Source: Mucilaginibacter pedocola
GTDB lineage: Bacteria; Bacteroidota; Bacteroidia; Sphingobacteriales; Sphingobacteriaceae
Direction: 5' to 3'
Assembly: GCF_002013915.1 (NCBI RefSeq)
Contig: NZ_MBTF01000039.1
Coordinates: 186,001 to 250,000 of the forward strand
Length of the DNA: 64,000 bases
Shown: piece by piece, positions 32,837-40,154 of the stretch
How the letters are laid out: every line of letters starts with the position of its first letter
How positions within the stretch are numbered: the first letter of the stretch is position 1
Translations under genes and position numbers: made by a program
Notes under the pieces: model-generated
The model's database searches: none
What the model saw: only the letters and a program-made list of their open reading frames with translations
What the model was told of the DNA's origin: nothing

Positions 32837-33439
32837 ATGAAAAACATATTGCATTTAAGATCCAGTCTGCAGGGCGCAGCGTCCTACAGCATAAAACTTG
32901 GCAACGCCATCGTCAATAAAATACAGGAAAAATACCCCGAAAGCAACGTAGAAGAAGTAGACCTGGTGGGCATAGATATCCCACATTTGAACCCCGATGT
33001 GCTCCGTACCTTCTTTATCCCAAAAGACCAGTTGACCGAAGCCGAACAAGCATCCATTAAACTATCCGACCAACTGGTGGCGCAACTCATGGCGGCAGAT
33101 ATCATCGTGATCGGCGCGCCGCTTTACAACTTCACCGTATCCACCTCGCTAAAGGCATGGATAGACCACGTTACCCGTACAGGCATCACCTTTGGCTATG
33201 GCGAGAGCGGCCCTATAGGCATGGTTACCGGCAAAAAGGTATACGTTGCAATGTCTTCCGGCGGGGTATTTTCTGAAGGGCCGGGCAAAGCCAACGATTT
33301 TGTGGCACCGTACCTGAAAGCTTTCCTTGGCTTTTTAGGCATGACGGATCTTACCGTATTCCGTGCGGAAGGTTTGAAAGTGCCCGGCTTAAAGGAACAC
33401 GCCATGGATAAAGCTATTGCGAGCATTGAGATAGATTAA
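32837..33439 (+). CDS. azoR: FMN-dependent NADH-azoreductase
   Basis: The protein has 200 residues from the ATG at 32837 (MKNILHLRSSLQGAASYSIK). This is a flavodoxin-like fold of the AzoR family: the FMN phosphate loop SSLQGAASYS, GAPLYNFTVSTSLKAWIDHV for the isoalloxazine ring, and SSGGVFSEG. AzoR enzymes reduce quinones and azo dyes with NADH. The divergent HxlR regulator fits induction by electrophiles or quinones. Confidence 0.92.
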   Translation: MKNILHLRSSLQGAASYSIKLGNAIVNKIQEKYPESNVEEVDLVGIDIPHLNPDVLRTFFIPKDQLTEAEQASIKLSDQLVAQLMAADIIVIGAPLYNFTVSTSLKAWIDHVTRTGITFGYGESGPIGMVTGKKVYVAMSSGGVFSEGPGKANDFVAPYLKAFLGFLGMTDLTVFRAEGLKVPGLKEHAMDKAIASIEID

Positions 33440-33476
33440 CATAGTTTCGGGGTAAACGTCAACGCTTTCCCCGATG

Positions 33477-34079
33477 CTACTTCTCGTCCTTCTTCCCCTC
33501 TATCCTTTTGCGCATACGGCTAAGCGATGGGTTGGTAATGCCCAGGTAAGAGGAGATGTGGTAGGCCGGTATGCGTTCGATAATGTTGGGGTGCTCCTTC
33601 AGCAGGCGCAGGTACCGTTGCTCGTGCGAGAAGAAGATAAATTCTTCGGTACGTGTTTGGGCAATGGAAAAGAACGATTCGGCCAGCAACCTGCCGAACT
33701 TGGCCCAGTTGGGGTGCGAGTCGTATAGCCGATTAAGATCCTGGTACGAGATAAAATATATCTCCGAATCTTCCATCGCCTCTATAAAATACCAGCAAGG
33801 GTTGCGCGACACAAAACTGCGGAACGATACCACGAATTGGTTCTCCGAGAAAAAGAAAATGTTCTTATCCTCCTTGCCTTCCGGCTCACGGTAGTATATC
33901 CTGAAGATGCCTTTCATCACCAGCCCAAGGTCGTTACATACCATTTTCTGCATGTTAAAAAAATCACCCTTGTGTATTTTGCGGGGCTTCCAGTAAGGCT
34001 GCGCTTCGGAAATATCCTTATCGTTTAGCGGGGCAAAGGTTTTCAGGTGCTGTGCCAGCGCTTCGTTTCTATCGCTCAT
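33477..34079 (-). CDS. Crp/Fnr-family regulator
   Basis: The protein has 200 residues. The N-terminal cyclic-nucleotide-binding-like barrel (KGDFFNMQKMVCNDLGLV) lacks the residues expected for cAMP binding. The C-terminal helix-turn-helix is IPAYHISSYLGITNPSLSRM. This is the short Bacteroidota type. It overlaps the upstream alpha/beta-hydrolase gene by 4 nt, so the two are translationally coupled. Confidence 0.9.
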   Translation of the reverse strand: MSDRNEALAQHLKTFAPLNDKDISEAQPYWKPRKIHKGDFFNMQKMVCNDLGLVMKGIFRIYYREPEGKEDKNIFFFSENQFVVSFRSFVSRNPCWYFIEAMEDSEIYFISYQDLNRLYDSHPNWAKFGRLLAESFFSIAQTRTEEFIFFSHEQRYLRLLKEHPNIIERIPAYHISSYLGITNPSLSRMRKRIEGKKDEK

Positions 34080-34780
34080 TCTTCTTCGTTCAAAAAATCT
34101 TCTAAAGTCTTGTTAAATTCATCGGGGCGCTCCATCATGGGGGCATGCCCGCAATTATTTAGCATCACTAACCGCGCATCTGGCAAATTATCCCAAAAAT
34201 GCCGCGCTACATCGGGCGGAGTAATGGTATCGTTATTGCCCCATATCAACAGCACCGGTGTTTCTATTTCGGCAAGTATGCCCAGCACCTTATCGCGCTG
34301 GGTTGCTTTTGCTGCTTTTACTATGCACAGGCATTTGTACGTATCGGTTGTCACCTGCATTACTTCGGCAACTAATTCGTCGGTAGCCAGAGCAGCATCA
34401 TAAAACGTAGCGGCAATGCGTTCTTTTAAGTAGGCATAGTTACTGCGCCGCAGGTAGCTGCCCGCCTGCATATTTTCGTATAAGCCCGAACTACCCGTCA
34501 GCACCATTTTGCTAACCCGATGCGGAGACCGGTGCGCATACCGTATAGCAATATGCCCGCCAAGCGAATTGCCCACCAACACTACCTGTTGTGCACCCGC
34601 CTCTTCAACGGTTTCGACAAGGAAGTTTACCAGGTATTCAACCGTGTCGCCCTCGTGCTTTTGATAAAGAGGCAGTTGGGGCACCAAAATATTGTATCGC
34701 CCTTCAAAATACTTTATAACCCCGTGCCAGTTGCTTAGCCCGCCGAACAGGCCATGTAACAGTATAATAGTTTGCTTCAT
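34076..34780 (-). CDS. Alpha/beta-fold hydrolase
   Basis: This 234-residue protein has the oxyanion HGLFGG near the N terminus, the nucleophile elbow GNSLGGH, an acid in LLIWGNNDTITPP, and the catalytic His in NNCGHAPMMERPDE. Members include esterases and C-C bond hydrolases of aromatic pathways. It overlaps the Crp/Fnr gene by 4 nt (ATGA), so the pair forms a unit. Confidence 0.9.
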   Translation of the reverse strand: MKQTIILLHGLFGGLSNWHGVIKYFEGRYNILVPQLPLYQKHEGDTVEYLVNFLVETVEEAGAQQVVLVGNSLGGHIAIRYAHRSPHRVSKMVLTGSSGLYENMQAGSYLRRSNYAYLKERIAATFYDAALATDELVAEVMQVTTDTYKCLCIVKAAKATQRDKVLGILAEIETPVLLIWGNNDTITPPDVARHFWDNLPDARLVMLNNCGHAPMMERPDEFNKTLEDFLNEEE

Positions 34781-34846
34781 TGTTTTGAAACAAAGCTATC
34801 AGCGGCATAAAACCGCAGTTGTGACTACAGTCACAAAACGGACGCA

Positions 34847-35434
34847 CTACTTTAATACCGATAACCTTGCACGGCTCAATGCTTCGCGGCTGATATAAAG
34901 GTAACGGGCTATATTGGTTAATGTTATTTTTTGGATGATGAGCGGCCGGCGTTCCAGCAGGTAACGGTAGCGGCCAAGCGGACTTTTTAGCGAGAGGATG
35001 TGTTGATGCTCGGTTTGCTGTTCGGATATTTCGCGGTACAGGTCGAGGTTCACGTGCAGCAAATTCATGTGCAGGGCATACAGCGGCTGCAGCTTTTTGA
35101 TGTTTATCCGGAGCACTACGGCATCCTCCAGTGCGGTTATGCTCACGGCTGATGGTGCGCGTTTATTATAACTTTCGCAATTGGCCAAAAAATCATTAGC
35201 AAAGCCGAAGCGGATGATCTTTTCGCTCCCCTCTTCGTCCAGTATCGAAAACTTGAATAACCCCGACACCACAAATGCGGCATACCGCGCCACCTTGCCG
35301 TAGCGCAAAAAGGTATCGCCCTTGCGGATGTGCTTTACCGCCGCCATACGGTGCAGCAGTTGCCATTCCTCTTCGGTCACAAAAGGATACTTAGTTTTTA
35401 GCGGGGCGTACCAGTGGGGTAATTCGTGTTTCAT
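34847..35434 (-). CDS. Crp/Fnr-family regulator
   Basis: The protein has 195 residues. The barrel domain contains HIRKGDTFLRYGKVARYAAF, and the C-terminal HTH is TLTNIARYLYISREALSRAR. It is divergent from the DUF308-like gene. Two matching inverted-repeat operators (TTCACTTA-x-GTxAA) lie in the shared upstream region at 35491-35570, so autoregulation and control of the divergent gene are likely. Confidence 0.9.
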   Translation of the reverse strand: MKHELPHWYAPLKTKYPFVTEEEWQLLHRMAAVKHIRKGDTFLRYGKVARYAAFVVSGLFKFSILDEEGSEKIIRFGFANDFLANCESYNKRAPSAVSITALEDAVVLRINIKKLQPLYALHMNLLHVNLDLYREISEQQTEHQHILSLKSPLGRYRYLLERRPLIIQKITLTNIARYLYISREALSRARLSVLK

Positions 35435-35490
35435 GGGGTGGCGGGCTTAGTCTATCCCACCAAATATAAACCGAAAATAAATGCGGCATT

Positions 35491-35570
35491 TTAACTTAAG
35501 TGAATTTTTGCGGTGCTATTACAATTGTAATGGCATCGTCAGTTTACCGGGGCATTTTCACTTAGGTGAA
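35491..35570. promoter_or_regulatory. Pair of inverted-repeat operators plus a 14-bp palindrome
   Basis: TTAACTTAAGTGAA (35491-35504) and TTCACTTAGGTGAA (35557-35570) are versions of one palindromic site about 66 bp apart. Between them is the perfect palindrome ATTACAATTGTAAT (35518-35531). The position between a Crp/Fnr gene and its divergent neighbour suggests binding by that regulator. Confidence 0.55.
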
Positions 35571-35625
35571 AATTGATTTGAGCGGCCGTGGGCACCTTTG
35601 TTCCAACAAAAACAAAGATCAAACC

Positions 35626-36204
35626 ATGGCAACAATTTCAAAAGCAACAACTATAATAACCCCGCAAGCGGCAAGTACCGCCCGGGCATTGCGTAAACTT
35701 TATTTCGCCCGCGCGGCATTCTCGGTAAGCTGGGTTATCCTCGTTTCGGTATTCTCTAAAACATCGCCAACCACAGCCGCCATATTGCTGGTGATCTATC
35801 CTGCATGGGATGTGGTAGGTACTTTATTAGATATCCGCGCCAATCCCGAAGGCAATAAAACTCCGCAGTATGTAAACGCGGCCATCAGCAGCGTCACTAC
35901 CGTAGCAGTCGGTATAGCTTTACAGCTGGGCGTTCCGCAGGCATTGATCGTATTTGGCGTGTGGGCCATAGGTACAGGCTTGATACAATTGATACTCGGC
36001 TTAAAGCGCAGGAAGCTGTTGGGCGGTCAATGGCCCATGATCATCAGCGGAGGCCAATCTATGTTGGGCGGTACATCGTTCATCGTTTTCGCTCACGACC
36101 CAACCAAGGGTATTGGCAGCCTGGCAGGCTATGCTGCATTCGGTGCGTTCTATTACTTACTGGCAGCATTCAGGTTGGGGAAGACGGTTAAGGATAATGC
36201 TTGA
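35626..36204 (+). CDS. DUF308/HdeD-like membrane protein
   Basis: The protein has 192 residues from the ATG at 35626 (MATISKATTI); the longer opening from 35566 lies in the operator region. Six hydrophobic segments in three hairpin pairs resemble HdeD/DUF308 proteins (YPAWDVVGTLLDIRANPEG; GVWAIGTGLIQLILGLKRRK). The function is unknown. The divergent Crp/Fnr gene and shared operators suggest regulated expression. Confidence 0.7.
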   Translation: MATISKATTIITPQAASTARALRKLYFARAAFSVSWVILVSVFSKTSPTTAAILLVIYPAWDVVGTLLDIRANPEGNKTPQYVNAAISSVTTVAVGIALQLGVPQALIVFGVWAIGTGLIQLILGLKRRKLLGGQWPMIISGGQSMLGGTSFIVFAHDPTKGIGSLAGYAAFGAFYYLLAAFRLGKTVKDNA

Positions 36205-36222
36205 TCGCAACGTCTCCATTTT

Positions 36223-36354
36223 ACTCACCCCGGGTTCGCTATCGCTGCCCGACCCTCTCTTCGCTACGCGGAAAGAGGGTGAGCTGCACTATTTCTTACA
36301 CCCTCTTTTCCGCAGGAAGAGAGGGTCGAACAGCGGAGCGCATTCGGGGTGAGT
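36223..36354. repeat. Dispersed palindromic element, copy B
   Basis: It shares the same core as copy A (ACTCACCCCGGGTTCGCTAT to GAGCT, 36223-36285) and ends in the inverted CGGGGTGAGT (36345-36354). It sits between convergent genes. Confidence 0.85.
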
Positions 36355-36394
36355 TAAATAGCGACGGCGCAATTCCGCCCCCCCTTAAAACGCG

Positions 36395-36422
36395 GAAAGC
36401 CCCCGGTCTCCCGGGGGCTTTC
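36395..36422. terminator. Bidirectional terminator
   Basis: GAAAGCCCCCGG pairs perfectly with CCGGGGGCTTTC across a 4-nt loop, with TTTC-rich sequence after it and AAAA before it. It ends the DUF308-like and SDR transcripts. Confidence 0.85.
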
Positions 36423-36436
36423 TTTCTTGCCTTAAA

Positions 36437-37180
36437 TTATTTCAGGGCGTAAGTCAGGTACCCGCCATCTACCACCAGTTCGGTTCCGCTGATGTAGCTT
36501 GCCGCATCTGATGCCAGGAACAATACCGTTTTGGCAATTTCATCTGCATGGCCAAGTCGTTGCAGTGCGGTAGCTGCTGCCAGGTGTGCTTTAGCTTCAG
36601 CCGGAACAGCGTACTCTAAACCCGGTGTTTGTATAGGGCCGGGACTAACAATATTCACGCGTATCTTGCGCGCTGCCAGTTCGTTCGCTGCAATTTGCGA
36701 TATTTTGTTCAATGCACCTTTGGTGGCCGAATACAGGCTGCTGCCCAAACCGGCACCCGTTGCCACTACCGAAGAGGTGTAAACCACCGCCCCACCATCG
36801 TTTAAATGCGGCAGCAATTTTTGCAGGGTGAAGAAAGGGCCTTTTACGTTGGTATTGAATTGCGCATCAAATTCCGCTTCGGTGGCCTGCTCTATTGGTG
36901 CAAAGGCCGCAATGCCTGCGTTCAGGAATATCACATCCAGTTTCTCGCCGCTATCGGCAACGGCTTTTTCCAGTATTGCTATATCGCTCACTACCGAAGT
37001 ATCGGAAACTACGGTTTTCAGGTTCGGGCTGTTTATTTCGGCGGCAGCCTTCTCTAAATTACCTGCGCTGCGGCCGGTGATGAATACGGTAGCACCTGCG
37101 TTTATAAATGCTTTGGCGGTTGCCAATCCTATGCCGGTTGTCCCGCCGGTTATTACTACGTTTTTACCTTTAAAGTCCAT
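36437..37180 (-). CDS. SDR-family oxidoreductase
   Basis: The protein has 247 residues and is a classical short-chain dehydrogenase. The cofactor motif is TGGTTGIGLATAKAF (TGxxxGxG), NAG is in IFLNAGIAAF, the catalytic Ser is in YTSSVV, and the catalytic pair is in YSATKGALNK (YxxxK). ITGRS at the end of strand 2 suggests NADPH. It is divergent from an HxlR regulator at 37290, a common sensor/oxidoreductase arrangement. Confidence 0.92.
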   Translation of the reverse strand: MDFKGKNVVITGGTTGIGLATAKAFINAGATVFITGRSAGNLEKAAAEINSPNLKTVVSDTSVVSDIAILEKAVADSGEKLDVIFLNAGIAAFAPIEQATEAEFDAQFNTNVKGPFFTLQKLLPHLNDGGAVVYTSSVVATGAGLGSSLYSATKGALNKISQIAANELAARKIRVNIVSPGPIQTPGLEYAVPAEAKAHLAAATALQRLGHADEIAKTVLFLASDAASYISGTELVVDGGYLTYALK

Positions 37181-37211
37181 TTTACTATGTTTTTTATCTG
37201 TTAATGTGATG

Positions 37212-37288
37212 CAAACATAGTGCGTATTAATTTATTTTAGTTACTTTGTAACCAAAAGTAACAGTAACTTTCGAGTAACCAAGTAACT
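37212..37288. promoter_or_regulatory. SDR promoter -7 box and GTTACT/AGTAAC operator cluster
   Basis: On the minus strand TATGTTTG (37212-37219) is an exact -7 box for the SDR gene. Towards the HxlR gene, 37239-37288 holds AGTTACTTTGTAAC and further AGTAAC, GAGTAAC and AAGTAAC copies, the type of repeat HxlR proteins bind. Confidence 0.55.
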
Positions 37289-37289
37289 T

Positions 37290-37646
37290 ATGGCCGACTA
37301 TATTTGCCACGTAGGGCACAAACGAGAAATTATGGCCGTTCATGATGCCATGGACGTGCTGAGCGGTAAATGGAAAATATCTATCATTTCCTCTATCTGC
37401 TACTATAACCAAAGGCGTTTTTCGGATATCCTGACCGATGTGGATGGCATATCCAACAAAATGCTGAGCAAAGAACTAAAGGAACTGGAGGTGAATAAAC
37501 TCATTAAACGCACGGTGCTTGATACACAACCCGTAACCGTGCAGTATAACCTTACCGAATACGGCCTCACGCTGCAAACCATTATTAATAACCTGGCCGA
37601 ATGGGGTATAAAACATAGGGAGGTTATTGTTGGGGAGCGGGGATGA
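37290..37646 (+). CDS. HxlR-family transcriptional regulator
   Basis: The protein has 118 residues with HxlR signatures: MDVLSGKWKISIISSICYY, RFSDILTDVDGISNKMLSKE, and VQYNLTEYGLTLQ. C6 in YICHVGH is in the usual N-terminal sensing-cysteine region. The gene is divergent from an SDR and preceded by a cluster of GTTACT/AGTAAC sites, one of which abuts the start codon. Confidence 0.9.
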   Translation: MADYICHVGHKREIMAVHDAMDVLSGKWKISIISSICYYNQRRFSDILTDVDGISNKMLSKELKELEVNKLIKRTVLDTQPVTVQYNLTEYGLTLQTIINNLAEWGIKHREVIVGERG

Positions 37647-37684
37647 TGGTTGCTCTGCACAATAGCGATGGATTAGCGCCATAA

Positions 37685-37803
37685 AACTCCCCTCTTGAGA
37701 GGGGGCGGGCAGGCCTGTGTAGTGGCGGGGGTGTGTTAGCCACAAAGTAATAGCAACAAAGCATACCCGCGAAACACACCCCTCCACCCCTCTCAAGAGA
37801 GTA
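37685..37803. repeat. Second type of imperfect inverted repeat
   Basis: The left arm (ACTCCCCTCTTGAGAGGGG, then GGGGGTGTGTTAG) and the right arm (CACACCCCTCCACCCCTCTC, then AAGAGAGT) are imperfect complements flanking a short AT-rich centre. It is distinct from the three-copy element. There is no coding content. Confidence 0.65.
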
Positions 37804-37885
37804 ATAGCACTTTCCCTCTGCTCTTAAACTCTTTTCCATAGCGATAGAGTTGAAATCTAAAGTACCCAAAACTTGAACGCATTGT

Positions 37886-38084
37886 CCGCCCGGCGAGTTA
37901 ACTCACCCCGGGTTCGCTATCGCTGCCCGACCCTCTCTTCGCTACGCGGAAAGAGGGTGAGCTGCTTTTTCTAAATCTTTCCGCTTGCGGAAAAACCGAT
38001 CGCCGCAATTATCAAAAACCCTCTTTACGAAGTAGAGAGGGTGGCCCAGCGAAGCGTCGGCCGGGTGAGTTGACTCGCCGAGCG
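37886..38084. repeat. Dispersed palindromic element, copy C (most complete)
   Basis: The ends are CCGCCCGGCGAGTTAACTCA (from 37886) and GGGTGAGTTGACTCGCCGAG (to about 38082), inverted to each other. The core at 37901-37963 is essentially identical to copies A and B. The middle holds a second inverted pair (CCCTCTTTACGAAGTAGAGA against CTCTCTTCGCTACGCGG). Confidence 0.85.
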
Positions 38085-38121
38085 AAAATGAACGCAACCC
38101 ATCGCTACGCCAACCACACCT

Positions 38122-38148
38122 AAGCCTTCCCATCCGAAGGCTTTTTTT
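38122..38148 (+). terminator. Rho-independent terminator
   Basis: The AAGCCTTC/GAAGGCTT stem with a 6-nt loop is followed by TTTTTATTT. It stops transcription coming from the repeat region before the arsR promoter. Confidence 0.8.
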
Positions 38149-38203
38149 ATTTCCCCTAACTCTAACACCCTCAACCCTCCCCTAAAAATTATTTTCACAA
38201 AAA

Positions 38204-38249
38204 TTTGCGCAGTTGATTGACTGCACATATATTTGCAGTCAATCAACTG
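38204..38249 (+). promoter_or_regulatory. arsR-type promoter with overlapping 40-bp operator
   Basis: TTTG (38204-38207) and TATATTTG (38228-38235), 20 nt apart, match the Bacteroidota consensus. Over it lies a perfect inverted repeat with 16-bp arms (CAGTTGATTGACTGCA and its complement) at 38210-38225 and 38234-38249, with an 8-bp spacer. This is a textbook repressor-operator layout. Confidence 0.8.
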
Positions 38250-38255
38250 CATATT

Positions 38256-38561
38256 ATGAGACGAGACGTTTTCCAGGCCATTGCCGACCCTACCCGACGG
38301 GCTATTTTAACCCTGCTTGCCGTAGGCGCTATGACACCCAATGCCGTTGCCGAGCATTTCGACAGCACGCGGCAAACCATATCCAAGCACATACAAATAC
38401 TAACGGAGTGCGAAGTGGTGGTGCAAAAAAAAGCAGGCAGAGAAATTTATTACCACTATAACCCCGAAAAAATGAAAGAAGTGAACATTTGGCTGGACCG
38501 CCTGCGCGCCATGTGGGAAGACAGCTTTAACCAGTTAGACAATTTATTGAACGACTTATAA
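38256..38561 (+). CDS. ArsR-family transcriptional repressor
   Basis: The protein has 101 residues from the ATG at 38256 (MRRDVFQAIADPTRR). It has the ArsR winged helix: ADPTRRAILTLL, AVAEHFDSTRQTISKHIQIL, and the wing VQKKAGREIYYHYN. There are no metal-binding cysteine pairs (one Cys, in LTECEV), which fits the subgroup paired with AHSA1/SRPBCC genes. It heads a four-gene operon (12-, 13- and 21-nt gaps), behind a consensus promoter with an overlapping operator. Confidence 0.93.
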   Translation: MRRDVFQAIADPTRRAILTLLAVGAMTPNAVAEHFDSTRQTISKHIQILTECEVVVQKKAGREIYYHYNPEKMKEVNIWLDRLRAMWEDSFNQLDNLLNDL

Positions 38562-38573
38562 AAACTAAACATC

Positions 38574-39044
38574 ATGACGAACAATTTTGTATTTGAAACC
38601 AACGCTGCTGCCAAAAGCATGCACGCCGAACGCGAGTTTAACGCACCTGTTGAACAAGTATGGAAAGCCTTTACCGAACCCGCTCTGCTGGATAAATGGT
38701 GGGGATCTAAACCCTTCACTACCGAAACCACCTCGATGGACTTTACAGTTGGCGGTAGCTGGCACTATGCCATGGTAGCCCCCGACGGGCAGAAGTACCC
38801 CAGCAAAAGCACTTTTACCGCTATTGAACCGGGCAGCCGTTTTGCTGCAGATACCGGTGTGGGCCATTGGGATAACAAGTTTATTGCTGTAGGCGGCAAA
38901 ACCCGCGTGGTGATAGATATTACCTTCGAGGACGAGGCCAGCCTGCAAATGATGCTGGATATGGGCTTTGAGAATGGTACCGCAACATCGTTTAACCAAT
39001 TGGAAGAGCTGCTGGCCGCTGACGCTGTTTCTTATTCCCTATAA
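38574..39044 (+). CDS. SRPBCC (AHSA1-type) domain protein, first copy
   Basis: This 156-residue START/SRPBCC-like hydrophobic-cavity fold has EREFNAPVEQVWKAFTEPAL, WWGSKPFTTE, and GSWHYAMVAPDG. Ligand and role are unknown; AHSA1-type proteins next to ArsR genes are common and may bind small hydrophobic compounds. It is 13 nt upstream of a diverged tandem copy. Confidence 0.9.
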   Translation: MTNNFVFETNAAAKSMHAEREFNAPVEQVWKAFTEPALLDKWWGSKPFTTETTSMDFTVGGSWHYAMVAPDGQKYPSKSTFTAIEPGSRFAADTGVGHWDNKFIAVGGKTRVVIDITFEDEASLQMMLDMGFENGTATSFNQLEELLAADAVSYSL

Positions 39045-39057
39045 AATCCACGAAGCC

Positions 39058-39552
39058 ATGACGAACAATTTTGTATTCGAAAGCGATCTGAACGCCAAAA
39101 CCATCCACATACAGCGCGAGTTTCACGCCCCTGTTGAAAAAGTATGGCGGGCATGGACAGAACCCGCCCTACTGGACAAATGGATAGCGCCGCAACCCTG
39201 GCGCGCCGAAACCAAAACCTGGGACTTTAGCACCGGCGGCATATGGCTATACGCCATGATAGGTACCGATGGTACCAAACGCTGGGTATACGCGCAGTTT
39301 ACAGCCATTGATGCGGGCAGCAGCTACTCTACCATGGGTATGTTTTGCGATGCTGAGGGCAACCCGATAGAAACCGCGCCAAAATCGTACCGGGTAAACA
39401 AATTCTCGTCCCTTGAAGGCAACCGTTCGATGGTGGATACGGTGATCACCTTCGAGGATGAATCAACCATCAGGATGTTCGCCGAGGGTGGCTTTAAAGA
39501 AGGTACCGCCATGAGCCTGGCCAACCTGGATGAATTACTGGCAGCAGAATAA
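39058..39552 (+). CDS. SRPBCC (AHSA1-type) domain protein, second copy
   Basis: The protein has 164 residues from the ATG at 39058. The longer in-frame opening from 38968 overlaps the first copy and is rejected. The N terminus MTNNFVFES is nearly the same as in the upstream protein (MTNNFVFET), and QREFHAPVEKVWRAWTEPAL aligns directly, showing tandem duplication. The middle is diverged (WIAPQPWRAE instead of WWGSKPFTTE), so the ligands may differ. Confidence 0.9.
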   Translation: MTNNFVFESDLNAKTIHIQREFHAPVEKVWRAWTEPALLDKWIAPQPWRAETKTWDFSTGGIWLYAMIGTDGTKRWVYAQFTAIDAGSSYSTMGMFCDAEGNPIETAPKSYRVNKFSSLEGNRSMVDTVITFEDESTIRMFAEGGFKEGTAMSLANLDELLAAE

Positions 39553-39573
39553 CAACCAAACAAAAATTACAAC

Positions 39574-40143
39574 ATGAGAAAGATCAGGATATTTGAGCAT
39601 ATCTCGCTGGATGGCGTGATAGAGCACGACGACAACTACGAATACGGCGCATGGACCGCCAAATACCGCACCCCGCAAGGGCTGGGTATGCTAATGGAGG
39701 CTTACGGCAGTAAATACGACCTGCTGCTTGGCCGCGGCACTTACGACGCATGGAGCGCCTTTTGGCCAAAAATGCAGGGCAACCCCATGGCCGATAACCT
39801 GAACGCCGCCACCAAATACGTAGCCACCCACCGCCCCGAAGGTTTGGAATGGGGACCGGCAGAGGCCCTCGCCCCCGATGCTATTGCCGGCATCCGCGCC
39901 TTAAAAGAAACCGACGGCCCCGACCTTATCCTATCGGGCAGTACATCGCTCACTTCGGCCTTACTTGCCGAAGGACTGGCAGATGAAGTGGTACTGATAG
40001 TTTACCCTGTAATATTAGGCCGTGGCAAACGCCTCTTCACCGACGAATTTACCGCCCGCGAACTGGAGTTTGTGAGCAGCGCTGCTACGCCGACGGGAGT
40101 GTTGTTGAATAGATATAGGTATGTGGGTGGGTTGAAGGGGTAA
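39574..40143 (+). CDS. Dihydrofolate-reductase-family (RibD C-terminal-like) protein
   Basis: This 189-residue protein has the DHFR/RibD-C-like fold: MRKIRIFEHISLDGVIE, LLLGRGTYDAWSAFWP, LILSGSTSLTSALLAEGLAD for NADPH, and YPVILGRGKRLF. It is the fourth gene of the arsR-AHSA1-AHSA1 operon (21-nt gap) and a paralogue of the protein at 31563. It is a reductase of unknown substrate. Confidence 0.88.
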   Translation: MRKIRIFEHISLDGVIEHDDNYEYGAWTAKYRTPQGLGMLMEAYGSKYDLLLGRGTYDAWSAFWPKMQGNPMADNLNAATKYVATHRPEGLEWGPAEALAPDAIAGIRALKETDGPDLILSGSTSLTSALLAEGLADEVVLIVYPVILGRGKRLFTDEFTARELEFVSSAATPTGVLLNRYRYVGGLKG

Positions 40144-40154
40144 GGGGTAGCCTC

